64,000 bases of DNA from Phycisphaerae bacterium RAS2 (lineage in GTDB: Bacteria; Planctomycetota; Phycisphaerae; UBA1845; UTPLA1): positions 2,853,306 through 2,917,305 of the forward strand of contig CP036352.1 of assembly GCA_007753915.1 (NCBI GenBank), given 5' to 3'. The translations under genes and the position numbers were made by a program. Shown piece after piece: positions 9,543 to 17,534 of this stretch. The notes under the pieces are model-generated. The model made no database searches. It was not told where the DNA came from and saw only the letters and a list, made by a program, of their open reading frames with translations. Each line of letters begins with the position of its first letter. The stretch's first letter is position 1.

Positions 9543-10994
9543 ATGACGCGTAAAGACTGCGATGTGCTGATCATCGGCTCCGGGTTCGGGGGCAGCGTCT
9601 GCGCATTGCGGGCGGCGGAAGCGGGTCTGCGCGCGATCGTCCTGGAGCGCGGGCCTCGAATCACGCCGGAATTCCTCACCGACGTTCAGGCGGGCCGCCG
9701 AAATCCGCTTCGCGGCGCGGACAGCCACGGCCCGTTTGACGTGCAGCGCCCAGCCGGCCTGATCGCGGTGATGGGTAGCTGCGTGGGCGGCGGCTCGCAC
9801 GTTTATACATCCGTCACGGTTCGCGCCCGTCCGGACGTCTTTACCGAGGAGTGGCCCGCAGCCATCACGGCGAAAACGCTGGCGCAACATTACGATCGCG
9901 CCGAGGCAATCATCGCGCCAAGCCCCATTCCGATTGATCTGCCACGAACCATCTCCCTCGAATCCGCGGCAACCGTGATGAACCAGCGCGTCGAGCGCCT
10001 TCCTCTGGCTGTGGAATGGCCGGCCGACCATTCGACCATGCGCGCTACTCCGCCGTTTGAAGGCGTGCGTGCCGAAGTCGCCGCATGGCTTCGCGGCGGG
10101 CATGGCGTACGCCGTCGTTCGCTGGATCGCACCTACCTCGGCGCCGCGGAACTGCGCGGGGCGGATGTGCGCCCGCTGCACGAAGTCACGGTCATCGAGC
10201 CGGAGCGAGGCGGATTCGTTGTGCATGGCAACCGCCTGGCGGCCGGTCCGCAGGGGCGATTCTCGCTTCGCGCCGAACGCATGATCCTCGCGGCCGGGGC
10301 GCTGAACACCGTGCGGCTGCTGCTTTCCTGTCGCGAGCTTCATCGAACGCTGCCGGCGATCGGTCCGGCACTGGGCGAGCGATTCTATACAAACGGCGAC
10401 GATGGCGCGCTGCTGCTCGGCGGGCGCGTCCCCGCCGAGCGCGACGCCGGGCCGCTCGTCACCGCCTGGCTGGACGGCTGGGAGCGCGATCGGCTGATGC
10501 TGATGGACATCGGCCTGTTGCCGCCGCTGCCCTGGCTGGCGGCGCGGGCGCTGCGATCATTCGTGGGCAGTCCGTCGCTCGGCGAACCCGGCCGCAGCGC
10601 GTGGATCATCGGCGCGATGGGCTTGGATCGCACACCGCTGCGATTAGCCCTGCGTAACAAGCGATTGATCTGCGACCGCACCGCAACAACGTCGGCGTTT
10701 GCCCGCCGCACACGCGATCGGCTGCAATCCCTCGCCGATGCGCTTGGCGCGTCGCTCGTGCTGCCTCCCGCGGCCATCGCATCCCCCGGTTCGTTCACAG
10801 TCCATGCCATGGGCGGCGCCCGCATGGCCGACGACCCGGTCAAGGGCGTGACCGATGGACTGGGCCGCGTGCACTCCTATCCCGGACTGTACGTCGCAGA
10901 TGCGAGTCTGTTTAGCAGCCCCATCGGCGTCGCGCCGTCGCTCACCGTCGCGGCGCTCGCCGAGCACGTCATGGAGCACCTGCTGCAACCATGA
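9543..10994 (+). CDS. GMC-type FAD-dependent oxidoreductase
   Basis: A 483-residue flavoprotein. The Rossmann FAD-binding motif D-V-L-I-I-G-S-G-F-G-G-S lies at residues 7-18, followed by an acidic end of strand 2 (V-L-E-R-G). A G-S-C-V-G-G-G-S-H-V-Y segment follows at ~77, typical of the cholesterol-oxidase side of the GMC family. Near the C-terminus are the H-A-M-G-G-A-R motif and the final FAD motif with G-L-Y-V-A-D-A-S-L-F and P-S-L-T-V-A-A-L. GMC enzymes oxidise alcohols or sterols; the substrate here is unknown. The TGA overlaps the next gene's ATG in an ATGA, so translation is probably coupled. Confidence 0.85.
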   Translation: MTRKDCDVLIIGSGFGGSVCALRAAEAGLRAIVLERGPRITPEFLTDVQAGRRNPLRGADSHGPFDVQRPAGLIAVMGSCVGGGSHVYTSVTVRARPDVFTEEWPAAITAKTLAQHYDRAEAIIAPSPIPIDLPRTISLESAATVMNQRVERLPLAVEWPADHSTMRATPPFEGVRAEVAAWLRGGHGVRRRSLDRTYLGAAELRGADVRPLHEVTVIEPERGGFVVHGNRLAAGPQGRFSLRAERMILAAGALNTVRLLLSCRELHRTLPAIGPALGERFYTNGDDGALLLGGRVPAERDAGPLVTAWLDGWERDRLMLMDIGLLPPLPWLAARALRSFVGSPSLGEPGRSAWIIGAMGLDRTPLRLALRNKRLICDRTATTSAFARRTRDRLQSLADALGASLVLPPAAIASPGSFTVHAMGGARMADDPVKGVTDGLGRVHSYPGLYVADASLFSSPIGVAPSLTVAALAEHVMEHLLQP

Positions 10995-12127
10995 CCACGC
11001 CGGCCCGCCATTCCGAGTATCCGCTCGATCGCGCGTTTCCGGCGCTGGCCGAGGCCCTGCCGCGCGTTGCACTCGGTGCATGGCCGACGCCCGTGACCGC
11101 TTCGCCGCAGTTCGCCAATGCCCACGGCCTCTCTTCGCTGCATGTCAAACGCGAAGACCAGAGCCACCCGCAATGCGGCGGCAACAAGGTGCGCGGGCTT
11201 GAACTGCTTCTGGGCGATGCGGTATCGCGCGGCGCAAACACGATCATCACGATGGGCGCGGCCGGCAGCCACCATGTCTGCCGAACCGCCTGGCATGCGG
11301 CCCAGCTCGGCTTGCGCACGGTTGCCGCACTCGTCCCGCAGGCAGAAGCCGAGTATGCACGGCGAAATCTTCTCTGCGCGGCGTCAGTCGGCGCGGAGTT
11401 GAAACTGGTCACCTATGTCGGCGTCGCTCCGACGCTGATTTGCGAAATGCTCCGGCCTCGGAACTGGCATGGCGCGGAGCCGCCCTACTTCATTCCGCCC
11501 GGCGGCACCAGCCCGCGATCCTGCGTGGGTCACGTCAACGCGATGTTTGAGCTGCGCGATCAGATCGATGCGGGCGTCCTGCCTGAACCGGATTTCCTGT
11601 ATGTCCCGATGGGCAGCCTCGGCACGGCCGCAGGTCTGCTGCTGGGCGCACGGCTTGCCGGTCTGAAGACACGAATCATCGGCGTCGCCGTGTCGTACAA
11701 ATGGTATTGCACGGCCGGACGCTGCGTGCGGATGGCGATGCGGTGCCTGCGATTCATGCGCCGGTTTAATTCGTCGATTCCCGAAGTTGACTTGGGCACG
11801 GGCGACGTCGAGATTGTTCACTCGGTGCTGGGCGAGGGCTATGCCCAATTCACCGAGAAATCGGTCGCGCTGGCGGGTGAACTCCACCGACTGGACGGCG
11901 TTGGGCTGGACGGAACCTACACAGCCAAGGCGCTGGCGGGAATGATGGATTTCATTCGCGAACACGATCTTGCAACTCGACGAAACCTCTTTTGGCACAC
12001 CTATCATCCTTTGCCCCCGTCGATGTGCGCTCCGGGAGCGAGGAATAGCCTGCCGCCTGCCCTGGCGCAATACGTCGAGGCCGAAGTTCAGCCGCTCGAC
12101 AAACAATTGCACTATCCGCGCGAGTGA
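10991..12127 (+). CDS. PLP-dependent enzyme, ACC deaminase / D-cysteine desulfhydrase family
   Basis: A 378-residue fold-type II PLP enzyme. The lysine expected to bind PLP is in Q-C-G-G-N-K-V-R-G (residue ~65). The neighbouring motifs are V-K-R-E-D and T-M-G-A-A-G-S-H-H, the latter matching the carboxylate/phosphate binding loop of this family. A later P-M-G-S-L-G-T-A-A-G-L-L-L-G is the phosphate-cup glycine loop. Relatives use ACC, D-cysteine or L-cysteate; the sequence alone does not settle which. It is longer than the usual ~330 residues. Its ATG overlaps the GMC gene stop and its TGA overlaps a GTG of the next frame, so three genes form one operon. Confidence 0.8.
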   Translation: MTTPARHSEYPLDRAFPALAEALPRVALGAWPTPVTASPQFANAHGLSSLHVKREDQSHPQCGGNKVRGLELLLGDAVSRGANTIITMGAAGSHHVCRTAWHAAQLGLRTVAALVPQAEAEYARRNLLCAASVGAELKLVTYVGVAPTLICEMLRPRNWHGAEPPYFIPPGGTSPRSCVGHVNAMFELRDQIDAGVLPEPDFLYVPMGSLGTAAGLLLGARLAGLKTRIIGVAVSYKWYCTAGRCVRMAMRCLRFMRRFNSSIPEVDLGTGDVEIVHSVLGEGYAQFTEKSVALAGELHRLDGVGLDGTYTAKALAGMMDFIREHDLATRRNLFWHTYHPLPPSMCAPGARNSLPPALAQYVEAEVQPLDKQLHYPRE

Positions 12128-12132
12128 CCACC

Positions 12133-12450
12133 ATGCCCGATGAATTCATCAGCGAGGCGATCACTCCTGACGCGGGCACGTTCGATACCGCCGCGATGGC
12201 GACCGGCGCGCCGGGTCTTCCAGCCGGATTCACCTGGCGAGACGAGCATTTCAGAATCGTGGAAGTCTTGTCGACCTGGAAAGTCAGCGAGGCCGAGGAT
12301 CACGCGGGCGGCGAGCTGTATTATCGCAAACAGTTCTGGAAAATCCGAACCGATCGCGGACTTGTCGCATCGATTTACGCCGTTCGCCACATCAAACGCG
12401 GCGAGTCGCCCCGCAAGCGCTGGTGGCTCTACACCCTTCACCACGATTGA
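12133..12450 (+). CDS. Small conserved protein of unknown function (possibly DUF6504-like)
   Basis: A 105-residue protein starting at ATG 12133. A GTG at 12124 overlapping the previous stop is an alternative. A disordered ~30-residue lead is followed by a compact beta-rich domain. Its key features are F-x-W-R-x-E-H-F-R-I-V-E-V-L, then Y-Y-R-K-Q-F-W-K-I-R-T, and a closing W-W-L-Y-T-L. The pattern of a W/R-rich half-barrel resembles the DUF6504 type of small proteins, but I am not certain. It is the last gene of the GMC/PLP operon. No catalytic residues are obvious. Confidence 0.6.
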   Translation: MPDEFISEAITPDAGTFDTAAMATGAPGLPAGFTWRDEHFRIVEVLSTWKVSEAEDHAGGELYYRKQFWKIRTDRGLVASIYAVRHIKRGESPRKRWWLYTLHHD

Positions 12451-12499
12451 GCCACGTTTGCCTCCCTCGCTAAGCAGCAGTCGCGCCGGATAGCATTCG

Positions 12500-12540
12500 C
12501 GCAAGAAAGAAGCCGACGGAATGCCTTCCGCCGGCTTCGG
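12500..12540 (-). terminator. Intrinsic terminator of the downstream PEP-CTERM propeller gene
   Basis: On the minus strand, GAAGCCG, a C/A mismatch, CGGAA, a short loop and the matching complement form a 12-bp stem (12509-12538). It is followed by a T-rich CTTTCTTG tail. It lies 50 bases after the stop of the minus-strand gene at 12589. It may also stop transcription from the opposite side. Confidence 0.6.
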
Positions 12541-12588
12541 TAACTGGTTCGATTCAATTCACAAAATCGAAATCACCGAGAAACCGCA

Positions 12589-13518
12589 TCACACTCGACG
12601 CGATCGCCGGCGAAGCAGCGCCAGCGCCGGCAGCAGCAGCGCGCCGGTCGCCGGCTCGGGAACGCGAAACGCCAAATCGACGATCTTCGCACCGGGGCCG
12701 GGGTTCAGGAATGCGCTGTCGATCTCGGTGAAGGTCACCGGATCAAATACATGCGTCTGATTACTGATGCCGTCCACGACGTAGATGTTGCCGTCGAACG
12801 GGCTGATCTCGATCCCGTGCACGTTGCCCCAGCCCGTGCCGCTGAACTGACCGATTAGGTTGTACGACGTGTCGTATCGATACACCTGGTTGGTCCCCAT
12901 CCCGGTGACGAGCATCTCGCCGCTCGGCAGGAACTCAATGTCATTCGTCCGCGATCCAAACGGCAGCGACCACATCGTGACAAAGGCGCCGGTCACGGCA
13001 TCGAGTTCGGTGACGGTCCCCGGCCCCCATGAGCAAACGAAGAGATTGCCGTTCGGGCCGATGCGCATGTCCGACGGATTCGTCACGGGCGCCACGACGC
13101 GAATGAATGCGCCGGTCGTCGCGTCATACTCGCGCACGTCGTCGGTCACCCAGCTGGTGACATAGACACCGCCGGTCGGGGCGTACAGACCCGCCCATTG
13201 CGTCCCGATGCCGGGGCCGCCGTTGTAGGTCTTGATGTACGCGCCGGTGACCGCATCGTACTCATCCACACCGCCGTTGAAATGGCCGACCAGCATGCGG
13301 TCGCCCGCGGCATTGAGCTTCACCCCGAGTTGGCCGACGCCGTTGACCGACGGTGCGAACGGCCCGGCATAGTTCCCGGTCACCGGATCGTATTCGCCCA
13401 CGACGTTGAACACGTCGCTGGAGACAAACAAACTCGCGGACAACGGCCCGGCGATGGCAGGCGACGTAACGATCGCGAGAAGACAGACCACGGCAAACAG
13501 TTGACCCAATCGTTTCAT
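12589..13518 (-). CDS. PEP-CTERM secreted beta-propeller protein (copy 1)
   Basis: A 309-residue exported protein starting at ATG 13518. It has a signal peptide (basic start, hydrophobic core, cleavage near A-I-A-G at ~24). Five or so repeats of the form E-Y-D-P/A-V-T-G-x-Y/F follow, about 40 residues apart, as in NHL/YncE-like propellers. The C-terminus carries V-P-E-P-A-T-G, a hydrophobic stretch rich in L/A and an R-R-R-S-R-R tail: a PEP-CTERM sorting signal read by an exosortase (none in this window). The next gene upstream is a close paralogue. Role unknown; such proteins are usually surface or exopolysaccharide associated. Confidence 0.85.
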   Translation of the reverse strand: MKRLGQLFAVVCLLAIVTSPAIAGPLSASLFVSSDVFNVVGEYDPVTGNYAGPFAPSVNGVGQLGVKLNAAGDRMLVGHFNGGVDEYDAVTGAYIKTYNGGPGIGTQWAGLYAPTGGVYVTSWVTDDVREYDATTGAFIRVVAPVTNPSDMRIGPNGNLFVCSWGPGTVTELDAVTGAFVTMWSLPFGSRTNDIEFLPSGEMLVTGMGTNQVYRYDTSYNLIGQFSGTGWGNVHGIEISPFDGNIYVVDGISNQTHVFDPVTFTEIDSAFLNPGPGAKIVDLAFRVPEPATGALLLPALALLRRRSRRV

Positions 13519-13567
13519 CCTTCACTCCTCCTAGGCAGTTTGAATTGACAAGTCATCGGATCGCAAC

Positions 13568-13590
13568 CGCGTAGCGCGCTGCGTTACGCG
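13568..13590. repeat. Perfect hairpin over the stop codon of the second propeller gene
   Basis: CGCGTAGCGC, loop GCT, GCGTTACGCG: a 10-bp stem with one G-T pair, covering the TAA of the gene ending at 13584. There is no T-run after it on the minus strand, so it is not a classical terminator. It could act as an mRNA 3' barrier between the two tandem genes. Confidence 0.4.
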
Positions 13591-14519
13591 CGGCGCGATC
13601 GCCGGCGGAGCAGCGCCAGCGCCGGCAGCAGCAGCGCGCCGGTCGCCGGTTCTGGAACGCGAAACGCCAGATCGACGATCTTCGCGCCGGGGCCGGGACT
13701 GAGGAACGCGTTGTTGATCTCCGTAAACGTCACCGGGTCAAAAGCGTGCGCCTGGTTGCTGATGCCGTCCACGACGTAGATGTTGCCGTCGAACGGGCTG
13801 ATCTCGATCCCGTGGACATTGCCCCAGCCCGTGCCGGAGAACTGGCCGACCAGGTTGTACGACGTGTCGTAGTGATACACCTTGTTCGCGCCCATGACGG
13901 TCACGAGCGGATCGCCGTTCGGCAGAAACTCTATGTCGTTCGTGCGGTCCTGTCCGCCGGGCTGCGACCATTGATTCACAAATGCGCCCGTGATCGCATT
14001 GACCTCTTTGACGTAACCTCCCATGAACGAGCAGACGTACAGATTGCCGTTCGGACCGATCCGCATGTCCGACGGGCCGTCGACCGTGGTCACGACCCGG
14101 ATGAACGCGCCGGTGTTGGCGTCGTACTCGCGCACGTCGTTGGTCGTCCAGCTTGTGATGTACACGCCGCCGGTCGGGGCATACAGGCCCGCCCACTGCG
14201 TGCCGACGCCCGGGCCCGCGTTGTAGGTCTTGATGTACGCGCCCGTGACCGCGTCGTACTCATCGACGCCCTCGTTGAAATGGCCGACGAGCATGCGCGT
14301 GCCGGCCGTGTTGAGTTTGACGCCAAGCTGGCCAATGCCGTTGACCGACGACGCGAACGGCCCGGCATAGACTCCGGTGACCGGGTCGTATTCACCCACG
14401 ACGTTGAAAACATCGCTGGAGACAAACAGGCTCGCGGGGATCGGCCCGGCCGAAACCGGCGTCGCGGCGAGCGCCAGGGCGCAAACGAGACCCATGAACG
14501 AAACGAATCGAGACATCAC
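13584..14519 (-). CDS. PEP-CTERM secreted beta-propeller protein (copy 2)
   Basis: A 311-residue protein starting at ATG 14519, closely paralogous along its whole length to the gene at 12589-13518. It has the same signal peptide layout, the same repeats of E-Y-D-x-x-T-G, an identical I-S-P-F-D-G-N-I-Y-V-V-D segment, and the same V-P-E-P-A-T-G / Arg-rich PEP-CTERM end. Divergence is concentrated in the middle of the chain, around residues 150-215. The two copies are in tandem with 65 bases between them. This suggests a recent duplication, perhaps with gene conversion at the 3' end. Confidence 0.85.
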   Translation of the reverse strand: MMSRFVSFMGLVCALALAATPVSAGPIPASLFVSSDVFNVVGEYDPVTGVYAGPFASSVNGIGQLGVKLNTAGTRMLVGHFNEGVDEYDAVTGAYIKTYNAGPGVGTQWAGLYAPTGGVYITSWTTNDVREYDANTGAFIRVVTTVDGPSDMRIGPNGNLYVCSFMGGYVKEVNAITGAFVNQWSQPGGQDRTNDIEFLPNGDPLVTVMGANKVYHYDTSYNLVGQFSGTGWGNVHGIEISPFDGNIYVVDGISNQAHAFDPVTFTEINNAFLSPGPGAKIVDLAFRVPEPATGALLLPALALLRRRSRRA

Positions 14520-14858
14520 TTCCTCCTCCGGGGGCGCTCATCGGGAGCTGGTCAGGACAAGTTTCAACTTTCCCGCGAATCGCCCCCCGCTAGTTTAACC
14601 GAAATCGACGTTTGATTCCATGAATCCGGGCCGTGCTGTGCCGCGATTCATCCCTCGCGAACAAACTATCTATCAACGCACCGGCGTTCCGCTCGGCACG
14701 CGCTCTTCGTCACCTTATAATCCACCGCGGCGGGCGGGATTCCTGCCCATAGGGAGACGGCTCCCGCAGCCGGGCCGGCTGTCGCAAAGCTCAAGAAAAC
14801 GCGGCGGACCGGCCGAAAAGCGGCCGCGCGTGGCGCATCAGGAAGGAAAGGGCGAACG
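14520..14858 (+). promoter_or_regulatory. Leader region of the HPF-like gene with stacked hairpins
   Basis: This 339-base gap has no gene. A TATAAT hexamer sits at 14716-14721. Downstream are three consecutive GC-rich hairpins: GGGCGGG/CCTGCCC (about 14732-14748), GGGAG-ACGG-CTCCC (about 14752-14765) and CAGCCG-GGC-CGGCTG (about 14768-14782). A further GGCCG/CGGCC hairpin follows at 14811-14825. The Shine-Dalgarno is the purine-rich run just before ATG 14859. A structured 5' leader of ~130 bases is likely. I could not match it to a known riboswitch; the 3-hairpin order does not fit the c-di-GMP or cobalamin consensus as I remember them. Confidence 0.45.
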
Positions 14859-15182
14859 ATGACGTTGACGATTTTCGTGCGAGGCGTCGAAGGCGGCGCG
14901 AAACTGAAGGAATTGGCGGACAAGAAATTTGCGAGCGGCCTGCGGCGTTTCGACGCCGTGATCCGCAAGGCGACCGTGAAACTGGAAGACGAAACCGGCC
15001 CGCGCAAACAGACGGTGGACAAGGTCTGCACGGTGGAGTTGAAGCTCGTCCGCGGCGGCGAACTGCGCGTGCGCGAAGTCGGCGACGATTTCGCCGGTGT
15101 CATCAACACGGCCCTGGACCGTGTCAAGGCCGCCTTAAGCCGATCGGTCGGGCGAATGAAGCGGGGCGTGGGGCAGGGGTAG
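14859..15182 (+). CDS. HPF/RaiA-like ribosome-associated (S30AE) protein
   Basis: A 107-residue protein with the short ribosome hibernation factor layout. A first beta strand (L-T-I-F-V-R-G) is followed by the helix L-K-E-L-A-D-K-K, the strand V-I-R-K-A-T-V-K-L-E-D, and a final amphipathic helix with D-D-F-A-G-V-I-N-T-A-L-D-R-V-K-A-A-L. The family binds the 30S subunit at the decoding site and silences ribosomes in stationary phase. It lacks the C-terminal dimerisation domain of long HPF. The AGGAAAGG run upstream of ATG 14859 fixes the start. It is preceded by a hairpin-rich leader. Confidence 0.7.
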   Translation: MTLTIFVRGVEGGAKLKELADKKFASGLRRFDAVIRKATVKLEDETGPRKQTVDKVCTVELKLVRGGELRVREVGDDFAGVINTALDRVKAALSRSVGRMKRGVGQG

Positions 15183-15259
15183 GCGGAACGAGTATGCCGG
15201 CCAACTAAGTCTAGGATTCATCGATGTGACCGACCGCGTCTGTAGCCCGGGTTCTCCCA

Positions 15260-16555
15260 GTGCAAATCCTGATCTGGACTGCCGCCAGCCTCGTCCTTCT
15301 CACAGTTGTACGAATTATTCTCCATCAGCGAATACGACTGTCGAACCGCATTGAATATCATCTTATTTCTCTAGACGATCCCAAATTTTCCGCGCCAATC
15401 GCCGCGTACTTCAGGAAAGTGGCGGATGCGCTGGCAAGCCATGACTTTCACATCGCAGCGACCCTCATAGCTCCGAAGCATCGTCGAGGAAGAACGCTAT
15501 ACGTACTCATCTTGGAGAATCGCACGGAATCGACCGTCGTCACTGTGTCCATATTTCCTTATCCGCTTTCCTACGATAGGTCACCGAGTGTCACTGCGGA
15601 TTTCTGTACGCATCTACAAAACCAAGTTCGAATTGAAACGAACATCAGCCAAGGGAATTCCGGCTTGTACGCTACTCCTCCGTTCTTGAATACCGTCAAC
15701 TTGCCGGGTGTGGCCGACCTAGAGCTGCTCTTTCAGGCGCACCGATTTCACCTTAGCAGCTTCAAGGAAGAGCCAAGAGCACAACTCCCCAAAAAGTCGG
15801 AGTGGCCGGAGTTCTTAAGTAAAGAGCTGAATTGCATTTTGGAGTGGTATTCCGAGGAGGGGTGGCTCAAGAAAGTATCGGATCATGAATACGCCCCCAC
15901 TTCAAAACTTAGGTGGCGCTTATTCCGGAAAGATTTGATTTCTCGTGAAGTCTTGCAAGCAATTAAGCGTCGCCGCCGGACACGGCAATACCTCACGCAA
16001 GCGGGACTTGAAAGTCGTTACAAATATCAATCGATGGCAAGGCTCGTTCGAGATGCCGTCAGGCCTGCTGGACAAGTGTTTCAGCCAATGTTTCGTCTTA
16101 CGAAGCCGAAGTTGCTGCAACTCACATGCGTTGCACTCCTGTTTGCCTACTTTGCATTCCAGATGGGCCATCCCAAAGGCACCTTTCTCTTCGGCGTCAT
16201 TGGCTTAATCGCATTGGTAATCGTTTCGCTGGCCATGGCTTCCAGAGTCGTTGTGCTCACTGCGAAATCACACTATTGCCGCGCCTGTGGTCACGATCGC
16301 GGACCGAACAGCGTCTGGTGTCAGGCCTGCGGCGAGGGTTTATGCTTTCGATGCGGATACAACCTCTTCGGCAACCAATCAGGATGTTGCCCTGAGTGTG
16401 GCACGCAATATTGCACGCAATGTGGTCGCAGCCTGTACGGCCGTTCGGCTGACGAAGGATGTCCCGATTGCGGAAATGCACTAGTTGCCGCTGCCACTCC
16501 GACTGTTCTGGACCCGGCCGCACTTTCGGGTGATGATTCCGCAAACCAGTCATAA
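15260..16555 (+). CDS. Membrane protein with C-terminal tandem zinc ribbons, unknown function
   Basis: A 431-residue protein from GTG 15260, with no good ATG nearby. It has an N-terminal TM helix (residues ~3-20), a soluble ~270-residue domain with no motif I recognise, and two TM helices near 288-305 and 310-330. Three Cys4-type ribbons follow: C-R-A-C-G ... C-Q-A-C-G, C-F-R-C-G-Y-N-L ... C-P-E-C-G and C-T-Q-C-G-R-S-L ... C-P-D-C-G. The C-x2-CGYNL ribbon is common in planctomycetes. The gene is visibly more A/T-rich, with relaxed codon use compared with its neighbours, so horizontal acquisition or weaker selection is possible. Function unknown. Confidence 0.7.
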   Translation: MQILIWTAASLVLLTVVRIILHQRIRLSNRIEYHLISLDDPKFSAPIAAYFRKVADALASHDFHIAATLIAPKHRRGRTLYVLILENRTESTVVTVSIFPYPLSYDRSPSVTADFCTHLQNQVRIETNISQGNSGLYATPPFLNTVNLPGVADLELLFQAHRFHLSSFKEEPRAQLPKKSEWPEFLSKELNCILEWYSEEGWLKKVSDHEYAPTSKLRWRLFRKDLISREVLQAIKRRRRTRQYLTQAGLESRYKYQSMARLVRDAVRPAGQVFQPMFRLTKPKLLQLTCVALLFAYFAFQMGHPKGTFLFGVIGLIALVIVSLAMASRVVVLTAKSHYCRACGHDRGPNSVWCQACGEGLCFRCGYNLFGNQSGCCPECGTQYCTQCGRSLYGRSADEGCPDCGNALVAAATPTVLDPAALSGDDSANQS

Positions 16556-16586
16556 CCTGCAACGTGAGAATTCCGGAGGGACGTTC

Positions 16587-17426
16587 ATGTCAGAATACCA
16601 AGGCAAACCCGCCGATTCGTTCGGCTTTAAGCACATCAAGTACGAAAAGGCGCGGAATCGCGCCACGGTGACCTTCAACCGCCCTGCGGTGCACAACGCC
16701 GTCAACGGCGAAATGCTCACCGAACTGATCGCCGCGTTTCAGGATGCCTCGTGGGATGACGCCGTGCGCGTGCTCATCCTCACCGGCGCGGGCGACAAGG
16801 CATTCTGCACCGGGGCCGACGTGAAGGAGCAGGCCGAGGAGTTCGTCGGCGAGCCCGGCAAATACTGGAAGTGGATGGGCCTGTTCATCGAGGCGCACGA
16901 GAAGCTGCGCAACCTCGGCAAGCCGACGATCGCCCGGCTCAACGGCATGGTGGTCGGCGGCGGCAACGAGTTCAACATGTCGTGCGACCTGGCCATCGCG
17001 GCGGAGGACATCATCATTCGCCAGGTCGGCGCGGCCCGCGGCAGCGTCGCGGCGGCCGGTGCGACGCAGTTTCTCCCGCTCATCGTCGGCGACCGCCGGG
17101 CGCGGGAGATCCTCTTTCTTTGCGAGGAGATTCCCGCAAAAAAGGCGCTCGAGTGGGGCCTGGTAAACGAAGTAGTCCCGCGGGCGAAGCTCGATGCGGC
17201 CGTCGACGCGATGGCGACGAAGCTCATCGACAAGCTTCCGACGTGCATTCGTTACGCGAAGCAGCAGTTGAACTTCTGGCGCGATTTGTCGTGGCATCTT
17301 ACGATCGGCCACGCACGGGATTGGCTTTCGATCCATAACATGGCGCCGGAAGTGGCCGAGGGGATGCGCGCGTTCGTGGAGAAGCGGCCGGTGGATTATG
17401 AAAAAGTGCGGCGAGAGATAAAATAA
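16587..17426 (+). CDS. Enoyl-CoA hydratase/isomerase (crotonase) family protein
   Basis: A 279-residue crotonase-fold enzyme. ATG 16587 has GGAGGG seven bases upstream. The oxyanion-hole segments are G-A-G-D-K-A-F-C-T-G-A-D-V (residues ~66) and N-G-M-V-V-G-G-G-N-E-F-N-M-S-C-D-L-A. The long A-A-R-G-S-V-A-A-A-G stretch is typical of subgroups acting on cyclic acyl-CoAs, such as naphthoyl-CoA synthases and ketocyclohexanecarboxyl-CoA hydrolases. The N-terminal F-K-H-I-K-Y-E-K lead also recalls that subgroup. The exact substrate is not determined. It stands alone between the zinc-ribbon gene and a phosphatase. Confidence 0.85.
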   Translation: MSEYQGKPADSFGFKHIKYEKARNRATVTFNRPAVHNAVNGEMLTELIAAFQDASWDDAVRVLILTGAGDKAFCTGADVKEQAEEFVGEPGKYWKWMGLFIEAHEKLRNLGKPTIARLNGMVVGGGNEFNMSCDLAIAAEDIIIRQVGAARGSVAAAGATQFLPLIVGDRRAREILFLCEEIPAKKALEWGLVNEVVPRAKLDAAVDAMATKLIDKLPTCIRYAKQQLNFWRDLSWHLTIGHARDWLSIHNMAPEVAEGMRAFVEKRPVDYEKVRREIK

Positions 17427-17442
17427 CTGCGCGAAACGGATA

Positions 17443-17460
17443 CGGGCCGCAAACGGCCCG
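17443..17460. terminator. Perfect 7-bp hairpin after the crotonase gene
   Basis: CGGGCCG, loop CAAA, CGGCCCG, 17 bases after the crotonase stop. There is no T-run, so rho-independent termination is doubtful. It more likely protects the 3' end of the mRNA. Confidence 0.35.
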
Positions 17461-17534
17461 GCTAAATGGCAGTGCATACCGCAATATCAAACTGATCGTT
17501 GCATGCCTCACGACGCACCACCGAAAGCCCGCCC

